From: Nocardia cyriacigeorgica
GTDB lineage: Bacteria > Actinomycetota > Actinomycetes > Mycobacteriales > Mycobacteriaceae
NCBI RefSeq assembly: GCF_029868385.1
Contig: NZ_JARWNX010000062.1
Location: 434,001-498,000 of the forward strand
Direction of reading: 5' to 3'
Length of the DNA stretch: 64,000 bases
Each line of letters begins with the position of its first letter. Within the stretch, counting starts at the first letter, position 1. Positions 50,278-57,304 of the stretch are shown here, one piece after another. The notes beneath the pieces are model-generated. The model made no database searches. It was not told the DNA's origin and saw only the letters and a program-made list of their open reading frames with translations. The translations under genes and the position numbers were made by a program.

Positions 50278-51099
50278 TCACCATGCCGTCCACCCCTGCA
50301 ACGATTCGATGTATTCCGCGGGCGGGTTCTGCGAGGTGGTCGGCTTCAGCCGCCAGTCACCCGCGTCCCACACCATGATCATCCGCATGGCCACCCACAA
50401 CTGTTTGCCGTCCACCACCTGAGCGCGCGTGGCCAGGCGCACGATTGCCATATCGTCGGCATAATCGTCGATCTTGAACGCGTCCGAGGCGACGAAGTAT
50501 TTGGTCACGTTCTCCGGCTGCTGTTGCGGCAACCGGTCGGCCTCGAGCGCGCGATCGTAGGCCGCGATCTGCTGTGCGGAGACCCGCACCTGCCGGACGT
50601 AGAGATCACGGTCGGCCGGACGCGCGTTGAGCCGGTAGGTGATCTGCGCCGCGGCCAGCACCGCGCCCTGCGGCGTATGCGAATATCCGACGGCCAGGCC
50701 GTCTTCGATACGTGTCGGCCCGTCGGAGGTGGAGAACGGGACCGACGCGCCGTAGACCCGCTGCCAGCCGCGTGGCTGTCTGGTCCCCGCGGGGGCCGCC
50801 GTCAGCCAGTCGGGGTCCGACGGCGTGGCCTGCCCCTCGGGGTCCTGCGGAAGTGGCTGTCCCGCAGGGTTGTTGGGTATGTCGACGCGGCGTCCGAAGA
50901 TATCGGCGTCCGGTTCGGCGAAGCCTTCGGCGGCCGGCCCGTCGACGATCGACGCACCGCCTGCCTGCGCACCGGGTTCGTCGTCACCACCGACATAGAC
51001 CAGGATGCCGACGATCACGATGAGGGTGAGCACCGCAGCGGACGCGACGAGACCGAAGGAGACGCGGTCGCGCGCGTACGACTCCTTCTTCTCGCTCAC
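50278..51099 (-). CDS. bitopic membrane protein, VirB8/TcpC-like candidate
   Basis: 273 residues. Cytoplasmic start (SEKKESYARDRVSFG), one TM helix at ~15-36, an acidic/Pro-rich linker, and an extracytoplasmic domain (VGYSHTPQGAVLAAAQITYRLNARP... MIMVWDAGDWRLKP) with the NTF2-like layout of VirB8/TcpC periplasmic domains. The segment GYSHTPQGAVLAA resembles FDHSPPGAALAA of the next gene product, so the two are likely paralogous. The GTG has GGAGG 7 bases upstream and overlaps that gene's stop. Confidence 0.75.
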   Translation of the reverse strand: MSEKKESYARDRVSFGLVASAAVLTLIVIVGILVYVGGDDEPGAQAGGASIVDGPAAEGFAEPDADIFGRRVDIPNNPAGQPLPQDPEGQATPSDPDWLTAAPAGTRQPRGWQRVYGASVPFSTSDGPTRIEDGLAVGYSHTPQGAVLAAAQITYRLNARPADRDLYVRQVRVSAQQIAAYDRALEADRLPQQQPENVTKYFVASDAFKIDDYADDMAIVRLATRAQVVDGKQLWVAMRMIMVWDAGDWRLKPTTSQNPPAEYIESLQGWTAW

Positions 51100-51779
51100 T
51101 GTGGGGCCTCCAATATTACGATGTCGCCGGGTAATTCGTCGATGTCCTCGACCGGTCGCGCGGTCGAGTCCGGGTCGGGCAGACGTAACCTCCAGTCCTC
51201 GTCCAACCATTCGACGACGGTGTGGTTCACCGCCTTCGAGCTGTCCGAATACTCGGTGTAGACGTCCACGGCGGAACGTTCATCGGTGTATCCGGTGATC
51301 TTGTAGCCGAGCAGCCGCGGGGCGTATTCCGGCGCCGCCGGTCCGGTGATGGACAGCAACACCCGGCTCACCACCCATTCGTCCTTGGCCGGGCCCGGCA
51401 CCACTTCCTCGGCGACCACCTTCGGCCATTGGCTGTCGGTGGCCACCGACAGCCGGACCGCATGGGTGATCGCGGCCAGCGCCGCGCCGGGCGGCGAATG
51501 GTCGAAACCCGTGGCGGCGCCATCGGATTCGCGCGCGGGCCCTTGGTCGGCATGCGGTAACGCGACACCCTGGAACGGCTCCCACCGCACCTGGGATGGT
51601 GCGGCGGACAGATCCGGCCCGGTCTGCCCGCCACCGCATCCGGCGGCGAGCATCAAGGTCACGGCGAAGGCGCCCGCGACCGGGCCGCGCGCATCGCGCC
51701 ATCGCACCTGCCTGCACGGGGACGCACACACTGTGGAGTTCATCGGGTCGTGGTTCTCGCTTCGATGCCGTCGACTCAT
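51096..51779 (-). CDS. lipoprotein, paralogue of the preceding VirB8-like protein
   Basis: 227 residues from the ATG that overlaps the upstream stop (ATGA). An internal ATG at 51743 would give a shorter, more typical signal. Hydrophobic segment then lipobox LAAGC. The ectodomain has ATGFDHSPPGAALAAITHAVRLS and ends with WLDEDWRLRLPDPDS, paralleling the TPQGAVLAA and DWRLKP features of the 50278 gene product. Probably an envelope subunit of the secretion channel. Start uncertain. Confidence 0.72.
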   Translation of the reverse strand: MSRRHRSENHDPMNSTVCASPCRQVRWRDARGPVAGAFAVTLMLAAGCGGGQTGPDLSAAPSQVRWEPFQGVALPHADQGPARESDGAATGFDHSPPGAALAAITHAVRLSVATDSQWPKVVAEEVVPGPAKDEWVVSRVLLSITGPAAPEYAPRLLGYKITGYTDERSAVDVYTEYSDSSKAVNHTVVEWLDEDWRLRLPDPDSTARPVEDIDELPGDIVILEAPQ

Positions 51780-52045
51780 GCAGGCAGGAATGCCAGCGCG
51801 ATTCCGGAGGCCGTACTGGCCACCCCCGCGCCGAGCAGGCTCATGAGTACGCCGTGCGAGGAGTCGTTCATCGCCAGGTCGCCGCGGAACGCGATCCACA
51901 GCTTGCCCGCCGAGACGATCATCCAGGCCAGGCATCCGATCAGCACGAACCACAGCAGCCAATTCAGCAACTGCATGATCGGCTCGACGACTTCGGCAGG
52001 CATCTGTTTGTAGGCCAGCATTTCCATGGCCCGCACACTCGACAT
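51776..52045 (-). CDS. small two-TM pilin-like protein (VirB2/TrbC-like)
   Basis: 89 residues with two hydrophobic helices: QLLNWLLWFVLIGCLAWMIVSAG at ~25-47 and VLMSLLGAGVASTASGIALAF at ~65-86. Size and double-helix layout resemble VirB2/TrbC pilins without a cleavable signal. It shares the (Q)LxxWxxWFVL...AGK...G.G..A..S pattern with the 52054 product and is probably its tandem paralogue. ATG with GTGAGG upstream. Confidence 0.72.
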   Translation of the reverse strand: MSSVRAMEMLAYKQMPAEVVEPIMQLLNWLLWFVLIGCLAWMIVSAGKLWIAFRGDLAMNDSSHGVLMSLLGAGVASTASGIALAFLPA

Positions 52046-52053
52046 CGTCGACC

Positions 52054-52350
52054 TCACGTGCCGATGACGGCGTTCATGATGGTGCCCGCGCTGGTGGCAA
52101 CCACACCGCCGATCATGGCGCCCGCGACCATCTTCGGCGATTCGAGACCACCGCCGGTCCACTTCTCCCAGGCGAACTTACCGCCCGCGTAGGTGATGCC
52201 GCAGATGCCCGACAGCAGGACGAACCAGGTCAGATAGCGCACCAGCTGCAAGATCTTCTCCGACCCGGGAGGCGCCTCGGGTGTCGGATTGCCCACCTGG
52301 GCGAGAACGGTGCCGTATGTGTCCTGCACGGCGAGGAGGATCGTGCTCAT
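52054..52350 (-). CDS. small two-TM pilin-like protein with GNPTPEAPP motif
   Basis: 98 residues. N-terminal STILLAVQDTYGTVLAQVGNPTPEAPPG, then helices QLVRYLTWFVLLSGICGITYAGG (~36-58) and VAGAMIGGVVATSAGTIMNAV (~74-94). VirB2-like in layout. The LAQVGNPTPEAPP motif recurs in the 52412 gene product. Its ATG overlaps the stop of the 21-residue micro-ORF (ATGA); AAAGG lies upstream. Confidence 0.75.
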   Translation of the reverse strand: MSTILLAVQDTYGTVLAQVGNPTPEAPPGSEKILQLVRYLTWFVLLSGICGITYAGGKFAWEKWTGGGLESPKMVAGAMIGGVVATSAGTIMNAVIGT

Positions 52351-52412
52351 CGGGTGCCTTTCTCGATGGGTGGAGGGTTGGAGATCGACGGCATCGCCTG
52401 CGGTTCGCTCAT
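52347..52412 (-). CDS. 21-residue micro-ORF coupled to both neighbours
   Basis: Encodes MSEPQAMPSISNPPPIEKGT plus Arg. The ATG overlaps the preceding stop by one base (TGATG at 52414-52410) and its stop overlaps the next ATG (ATGA at 52350-52347). This exact fit between two genes in a densely coupled operon is the main evidence it is translated. The peptide is Pro-rich and soluble. It may serve to pass ribosomes to the pilin gene or be a small subunit. Confidence 0.55.
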   Translation of the reverse strand: MSEPQAMPSISNPPPIEKGTR

Positions 52413-52861
52413 CAGCGCCCCGGCGGATGTGTGACGGGTGGCTGCCCCTGCGGTCCCCATCCCGGCTGCGGTGGCGCGCCGTTGTGATCCAAGGAGCCCG
52501 GCGCGTACTGCGCGCCCTGCTGATTCCAGCCTTGTCCGGCCTGCGGGTGCCCTCCCGGTGCGCCGGTCGGCGGAACGGGCTGGGGGCCGTATGGATTTCC
52601 CGCGTGCTGCTGCCCCGGCGCTGCCCATCCCGGTGCGATGTTCGGCCCGCCGGACCTGCGCCGGTCGGAGTTCGATACCCGCATGACCACGAAGACCACC
52701 ACGCCGATGGCCGCCAGGGGAAGTACCACCAGCAGGACCCAGAACCCCCATCGGCCGACCTGAAGACCCGCATCCGGTGCGGGCGGCGCCTCCGGTGTCG
52801 GGTTCCCGATCTGTGCCAGGATCGCCTGTGCGCCCTCGTGCAGCACCATCGTCGTACTCAT
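52412..52861 (-). CDS. membrane protein with GNPTPEAPP motif and Pro/Gly/Gln-rich tail
   Basis: 149 residues. STTMVLHEGAQAILAQIGNPTPEAPPAPD at the N-terminus shares the LAQ(I/V)GNPTPEAPP motif with the 52054 product. One TM helix at ~40-60 (GFWVLLVVLPLAAIGVVVFVVM) follows, then a disordered Pro/Gly/Gln-rich cytoplasmic or surface tail. Likely a paralogue in which the second pilin helix is replaced by the tail. The ATG overlaps the previous stop (ATGA). Confidence 0.72.
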   Translation of the reverse strand: MSTTMVLHEGAQAILAQIGNPTPEAPPAPDAGLQVGRWGFWVLLVVLPLAAIGVVVFVVMRVSNSDRRRSGGPNIAPGWAAPGQQHAGNPYGPQPVPPTGAPGGHPQAGQGWNQQGAQYAPGSLDHNGAPPQPGWGPQGQPPVTHPPGR

Positions 52862-53499
52862 GACACCCCCTCCTCGTTCGCCTCGTCCGCAATGCTCTCC
52901 CGCGCCGCCGCGACGATCTCGGCGCCGAGATCGCGCAGCTCGAGCGGAACTTCGTCGAGCGGATCGATCCTGCGCTTCTTCAGCGGCGGCTCCACCCCCG
53001 GCGCCCACACCGGCAGCTTCTCCGGTTCGACGAGAGTCCATTCCTCATACCACGGCACCTGCCACAACCGTCCGGCCAGCGATCCGACGACCTCGCGGTA
53101 GCGGCGGATCTCGGCGGGCATCCGGCCGGGTCGCGCCGCCACGGTGACCAGGCCGAGCACCTCGGACGGTCCGGCGAAGCCCGCGTGATGCTGACGCAAC
53201 AGATCATGGGCGCGGGTCAGACCGGCAATGGTCTCCCTGGCCACCAGGACGACGAAGGGCGATTCGCGGTCGAAGACGCCGGGCCAGCGGCGGCCCGAAT
53301 CCGCCGCGGGCGCAAGCACGTGCGCGAGGCTACTGGCTCCCGCGCCGCCGTGCACGCCGAGCAACCACACCAGCGGTGCACGCCCGGCGCCCGGCACCGG
53401 GCGGTCCCAGATGGGGGCGCGCCGGGACTCCGGTGGGGCGATCACCCCGGCGGGTGCGGGCTCGGGACTGCGGCGGCGAAGATTCATGGCGGCGGTCAT
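52858..53499 (-). CDS. ParA-fold-like protein with atypical P-loop (DUF6668-like)
   Basis: 213 residues. After a basic/Pro-rich start, APLVWLLGVHGGAGASSLAHVLAPA (residues ~41-65) occupies the place of a ParA/MinD P-loop, but the Walker lysines are absent (GGAGASS). FVVLVARETIAGLTRAHDLLRQH and VLGLVTVAARPGRMPAEIRRYREVVG follow the fold's later strands. The ending PLKKRRIDPLDEVPLELRDLGAEI is characteristic of actinobacterial secretion-associated proteins. Nucleotide binding is doubtful. ATG overlaps the stop of the upstream ParA-like gene. Confidence 0.68.
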   Translation of the reverse strand: MTAAMNLRRRSPEPAPAGVIAPPESRRAPIWDRPVPGAGRAPLVWLLGVHGGAGASSLAHVLAPAADSGRRWPGVFDRESPFVVLVARETIAGLTRAHDLLRQHHAGFAGPSEVLGLVTVAARPGRMPAEIRRYREVVGSLAGRLWQVPWYEEWTLVEPEKLPVWAPGVEPPLKKRRIDPLDEVPLELRDLGAEIVAAARESIADEANEEGVS

Positions 53500-54371
53500 G
53501 ATGCCACCCCGGCGAGCAGGCGCCCATAGGCTCGGCGCGTCTGCTCGTCCAACGAGATGTGCCGGACGAGTTCACCGCGCGCCAGATGCGCGTCGTAGGG
53601 GATCTCGACGATATCGCGGACCCACCCGGACAGATGCTCGCGCAAATGGTCGGCAACCCGCGAATCGACGCCGGGCTGCTGATGCGAGATGACGATGGTG
53701 GTGTCACCGACGATGCCGCTGCCCGGACCGTCGACGGTGTCACCGAACTCGTCGTCGAGCCATTCCAGCGTCACCCGCAGCCGGTTGGCGGCATCGGTGC
53801 GGGCCGGAATGGCAAGTACCAGAGCGACTTCCGCATCGTCGAGCAGCGGCCGCAGCTGACGTCCGGCAATCGGATGGCCACCGTCGTAGACCGGGGTGTA
53901 GCCCGCGTCGTCGACCGCGCGCCCGACCGTGAGATAACTCGCACGCCTGCGCAGCGGCGCCGCATCGCGCCACAGCAACCCGAACCCGGACGTCGACCGC
54001 GACAGACATTCCTTCAGCGGCGCCGGTTCGTCGCCGCCGCGCCCGTACAGCCACGACTGCAAGCTGATCGGATGCAGATGCTCATCGGCCCCACGCAGAC
54101 CGAGATCGCTGCCCGCCGCGGTGGCGTCGACCGCGACGGTCTGGGTGCCCGACAGGGCGAGTTCACCTGCCAGCCCCAATGCTGTGGTGGTGGTTCCGGC
54201 GCCGCCGCAACCGCCGACGACCAATATCGGCCGGTGCCCCCCTCGACCGCCACGCGTGGCGCCGCGCTCACCGCGCAACCGCACCACCGGAGCCTTCGTG
54301 CGCCCGGAGCGGTCCGACGGCGCGTCGCCTTCCGGCGCGTCGTCGAGCCAGCGGCTCCAGTCGTCTCCCAT
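53496..54371 (-). CDS. ParA/MinD-like ATPase
   Basis: 291 residues. Disordered basic N-terminus, then ILVVGGCGGAGTTTTALGLAGELALSG at ~49-75, a ParA-type fold in which the deviant Walker lysines are missing (GGAGTTTT). The switch Asp is visible in VAVDATAAGSDLGLRG, and further strands are VALVLAIPARTD and TIVISHQQPGVDSRV. Related proteins position polar machines or pili (CpaE-like). Here it may recruit the secretion complex. Coupled to the downstream DUF6668-like gene, suggesting a pair. Confidence 0.75.
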   Translation of the reverse strand: MGDDWSRWLDDAPEGDAPSDRSGRTKAPVVRLRGERGATRGGRGGHRPILVVGGCGGAGTTTTALGLAGELALSGTQTVAVDATAAGSDLGLRGADEHLHPISLQSWLYGRGGDEPAPLKECLSRSTSGFGLLWRDAAPLRRRASYLTVGRAVDDAGYTPVYDGGHPIAGRQLRPLLDDAEVALVLAIPARTDAANRLRVTLEWLDDEFGDTVDGPGSGIVGDTTIVISHQQPGVDSRVADHLREHLSGWVRDIVEIPYDAHLARGELVRHISLDEQTRRAYGRLLAGVAS

Positions 54372-54386
54372 CGCTCTGCTCTCCCT

Positions 54387-55298
54387 CTATCCGGCCGTGA
54401 TACCCGTGATGAGGGTCTGGCCGTCGATCACCGCGGTGGTGACCGTCTGCTTGCTGTAGGTGGCCGGTTGCCCGTCGGGCCGGTACTCGGTGACCTCGAC
54501 CGAATAGCGCCCCTGATCGAGGGTCACGACGCGCACGCAGTGCGTGGTGCCCTCGGCGACGCTGTCGATGCCGCGCTGGATCACCGACACCGGCGGCACG
54601 GCCGCGCCGGGCGCCACCACTTCCCAGGCCAGCACCGCGGATCGGTCCACGTAGTAGGCGTATTGGAACCGCAGGATCGCGTCGGGTCCCGAGCCGGTGC
54701 CGCCCGCGTCCGCACCGCGTACGACCTCGTCGCCGCGTTCGGTCGGGCACCGGTCCACCGCACCGGCGGCGGAATCGGAGCTGCCCGCGGTGAACTGCAC
54801 CGCAGTCGCCTCACCGGCGTGCCGATCGCCCGAGCCGCCCAGCAGGTAGAGCACACCGGCCGCGGCGGCGACCAGCAGCAGCACCGTGGCGATCAGTACG
54901 GCGAGCGCACGGCCGCGTCCGGCGGCGGGACGCTTACCGGCGGCGCGCAGTTCGCGCGGTGTACGGAGCCGGACGGGTTCGGCGATCTCCGGGCGTTCGT
55001 CGTCGGGCCAGGGGAAACGGACCACCTCACCGTCGCGCGGGGTGTAGTCGTCGTCGGGTCCGGGCGCTCGATCGGCCACCCAATCCGACCAGCCGCCGGT
55101 GAATTCGCTACGCCGCACGGGCGGGTCGGGAGGGTCGACCGGCTCGTCGTCGTGGATGTAGTCGGGGTACCTCGCGGGGCCGTCGTCCTCGTCGGCGATC
55201 GGCGCGCTGTCCGCGGCGGGGCGCGCCGGGTCGCTCGCGCCGGTCTCCGGCTCGAGCGCGCCGTACCAACGATCGAGCTGTTTGTACGACTTCAACAT
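54387..55298 (-). CDS. bitopic membrane protein, first gene of the secretion operon
   Basis: 303 residues. The N-terminal ~125 residues are acidic and Pro-rich (cytoplasmic, disordered). One TM helix at ~131-153 ([23 protein letters not shown]) is followed by an ectodomain (YAYYVDRSAVLAWEVVAPG... YSVEVTEYRPDGQPATYSKQTVTTAVIDGQT) resembling DUF8176-type or VirB8-like domains; I cannot fix the family. Its ATG lies 57 bases after the cutinase-like stop, so the operon may read through from that gene. Confidence 0.65.
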   Translation of the reverse strand: MLKSYKQLDRWYGALEPETGASDPARPAADSAPIADEDDGPARYPDYIHDDEPVDPPDPPVRRSEFTGGWSDWVADRAPGPDDDYTPRDGEVVRFPWPDDERPEIAEPVRLRTPRELRAAGKRPAAGRGRALAVLIATVLLLVAAAAGVLYLLGGSGDRHAGEATAVQFTAGSSDSAAGAVDRCPTERGDEVVRGADAGGTGSGPDAILRFQYAYYVDRSAVLAWEVVAPGAAVPPVSVIQRGIDSVAEGTTHCVRVVTLDQGRYSVEVTEYRPDGQPATYSKQTVTTAVIDGQTLITGITAG

Positions 55299-55355
55299 TC
55301 CCCCATTCCCGCAGATCGGGGCACGTGGTATCGCATCGTCGAACCCTCTCGGCGA

Positions 55356-57044
55356 TCAGTTCGTGGAGAACGGGTAGCTGGCGGGTGTGTCGGGTCGGTC
55401 GGTCGTCGCGATCGGTTCGATGGTTCGGTCCGCAGTCGCGCCGCCAAAGGAGGCGCCGTCGACTCCTGTCCCAAACGGAAATTGTCCCGTACCGGATTCC
55501 TCAGGTGAAGGCGACGCGCCGGAGCCGGGCACGGCGAATCCCGGTGCCGGAGCCACAGGGGCGCCCCGCGCGGTATCCGGACCCGCCTGCGGCGTGGCGC
55601 CGGAACCGAAGGTACCGGCCAGATCCCGGGCGACGGCGGCGAACCAGTCGGCGACGAACTTCGTCGGCGCGTCACCGTTGGCCGATACGGTGGCGGTGCC
55701 GTAGGCGTTGTGACGTTGCACCGTATCCCAATACCGCACCCACGTGGTGGTATCGAGCAGTTCTTTGTTGTCGGTGATGTTCTGCACCACCGCGTCGAAG
55801 GCCTGGTTCACCAGCCGGACGCCGGTGGTTGGCGGCATGAGCTGCGGGATGGCGCCGATCAGTTTGGTGCCGAGCATCAGCAGCGCGGCGGGCGGATTCG
55901 ACAGCCCGGCCGTGGCCATATCGGCGATCGCGGCCGGGTTCAACACCGACCGCACCACGGTGACGACCGCGTTGAGTCCGATCATCCCGACCTTCAGCAA
56001 GGCGCGCAGCGCGGCCGGGATATCGAGCGGGGTGCGTGGATCGGCGGCATCGGCCAGGCGCTGGGAGATCGATTTCTTCGGCGAGAGGGATAGATTCGCC
56101 AGCGTATTGCCCTGTACATCCTCGTTGACCACCGTGGTGGCGGTTTTGATCGAGGTGTAGGCGAGCGCCTGCGCAACCGAGATCAGCGAGGCGATGGGAT
56201 CGCCGCCGCTGAGTTTGGCCTGGCCCGCGATATTCGCGACCGTCTTCAGGATCGGTGCGCCCCCGGGGGCGTCGCAGGCGAGATCGCCTGCCGCGCAGAA
56301 ACTGGCCACCCGGCCGGTGAGCGCGCCGAAGTTCTCGGCCTTGTCGCGTTCGGGACCGATGCCGCCGCCGCTCGCTGGCACCTGCGGCAGGGCGACGATC
56401 TCGGCCAGCTCGCCACCCTCGGTCCCGGGCACGGCATCGGGTGTGGCCTTGCCCGGCGCGCCGGGGAACAGCGGTGCGCCGGGGTTGCGGGTCGGGTCGG
56501 CGAACAGCGCGACCGCGGCGATCTTTTCGGCGGGCAGCACACCGGTGCCCTGGCCGACCTCTTGGGCGAAGATCGACGCGACGTGCGCGCCCTGGGAGTA
56601 GCCGACGATCCCGAATCTGGTGTCCGGGCAGCGCTCGGCCACGGATGTCGCCATGGTGCGCAGCCTCGACAACCCTCCGGCTACCGATTCCGAATACGGT
56701 ACGACCCCACCACCGGTGGCGCCGCCGAAGCCGGATTCATAAGGCACATAAGCGCGATCGACAAGTCCGTGATCTGGCGCTTTGGCCATCATCGGCAGGA
56801 AGACCGTCGACAGCATTCCGGTGTCGGTGGTGGGTGCGGCGTCCGGAGACGACTGTCCGGTGCCCTGAATTCCCAACGCGTACAGCGCGGGACAGCTACT
56901 GATCGGCAAATTCGTCGACGGGCCCGTGAGATCGGGGGCCTGCGCCGATGCCGTACCACTCGCGACCGTACCGGCGGTAGCGGTCGACACAGCGACGGTG
57001 AGTGCGATCAGCACCCCCGACAATCGTGCCGTGCATCCAGCCAT
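55356..57044 (-). CDS. secreted cutinase-family esterase with large C-terminal extension
   Basis: 562 residues. Signal peptide at ~1-35 (GVLIALTVAVSTATAGTVASGTASA). A cutinase-like alpha/beta hydrolase domain follows: CPALYALGIQGTGQS, nucleophile GYSQGAH near residue 150, and the acidic-residue loop FCAAGDLACDAPGG. Ordinary cutinases are ~220 residues. The additional ~300 residues include helical segments with weak hydrophobicity and a Pro/Gly/Ser-rich C-terminus. It probably hydrolyses lipid esters outside the membrane or in the mycomembrane. ATG at 57044 chosen over a TTG four codons earlier. It lies just upstream of the secretion operon. Confidence 0.85.
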   Translation of the reverse strand: MAGCTARLSGVLIALTVAVSTATAGTVASGTASAQAPDLTGPSTNLPISSCPALYALGIQGTGQSSPDAAPTTDTGMLSTVFLPMMAKAPDHGLVDRAYVPYESGFGGATGGGVVPYSESVAGGLSRLRTMATSVAERCPDTRFGIVGYSQGAHVASIFAQEVGQGTGVLPAEKIAAVALFADPTRNPGAPLFPGAPGKATPDAVPGTEGGELAEIVALPQVPASGGGIGPERDKAENFGALTGRVASFCAAGDLACDAPGGAPILKTVANIAGQAKLSGGDPIASLISVAQALAYTSIKTATTVVNEDVQGNTLANLSLSPKKSISQRLADAADPRTPLDIPAALRALLKVGMIGLNAVVTVVRSVLNPAAIADMATAGLSNPPAALLMLGTKLIGAIPQLMPPTTGVRLVNQAFDAVVQNITDNKELLDTTTWVRYWDTVQRHNAYGTATVSANGDAPTKFVADWFAAVARDLAGTFGSGATPQAGPDTARGAPVAPAPGFAVPGSGASPSPEESGTGQFPFGTGVDGASFGGATADRTIEPIATTDRPDTPASYPFSTN

Positions 57045-57304
57045 AGCGACCCGCAATCCGTGTTGCAGCAGTAACCCAGCGTCGTGAAACGCAATAGACC
57101 GTAACAGATTCCGGCTATCACCGCTGAAGCGGTGGAAACTTTACAGGACCCACCGCACGGGTCCGGATACGCCACGGCGCGCCGAATTGGACCTGTGCCA
57201 AAGTTTCCGAACTCGCCGGGAGGCCTGCCAAGCCCCCATGACATCTCGACGGCCCGGACCACGCCTGCCGAACCGCGGTCGGCCGCGGCCGTGCGATGAC
57301 TGCG

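Larger units (their letters stand above)
40216..55298 (-). other. type IV secretion-like gene cluster
   Basis: Seventeen consecutive minus-strand ORFs from 55298 to 40216, most joined by ATGA, GTGA or TGATG overlaps, read as one transcription unit ending at the hairpin at 40168-40197. Recognisable parts are a VirD4/TraD-type coupling ATPase, a VirB4-like ATPase, an SCO6880-type protein, a VirB6/TrbL-like channel, pilin-like proteins, lipoproteins, a peptidoglycan hydrolase, ParA-like proteins and a DUF4913 protein. No relaxase, integrase, oriT or att repeat is visible. The cluster lies between ppiB and the relA side of an otherwise mycobacteria-like gene order. Confidence 0.75.

Noticed and set aside
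45083-57044. Complete integrative conjugative element
   Set aside because: No integrase, relaxase, excisionase, tRNA target or terminal direct repeats could be seen in or around the cluster, so it is described as a secretion-like locus only.
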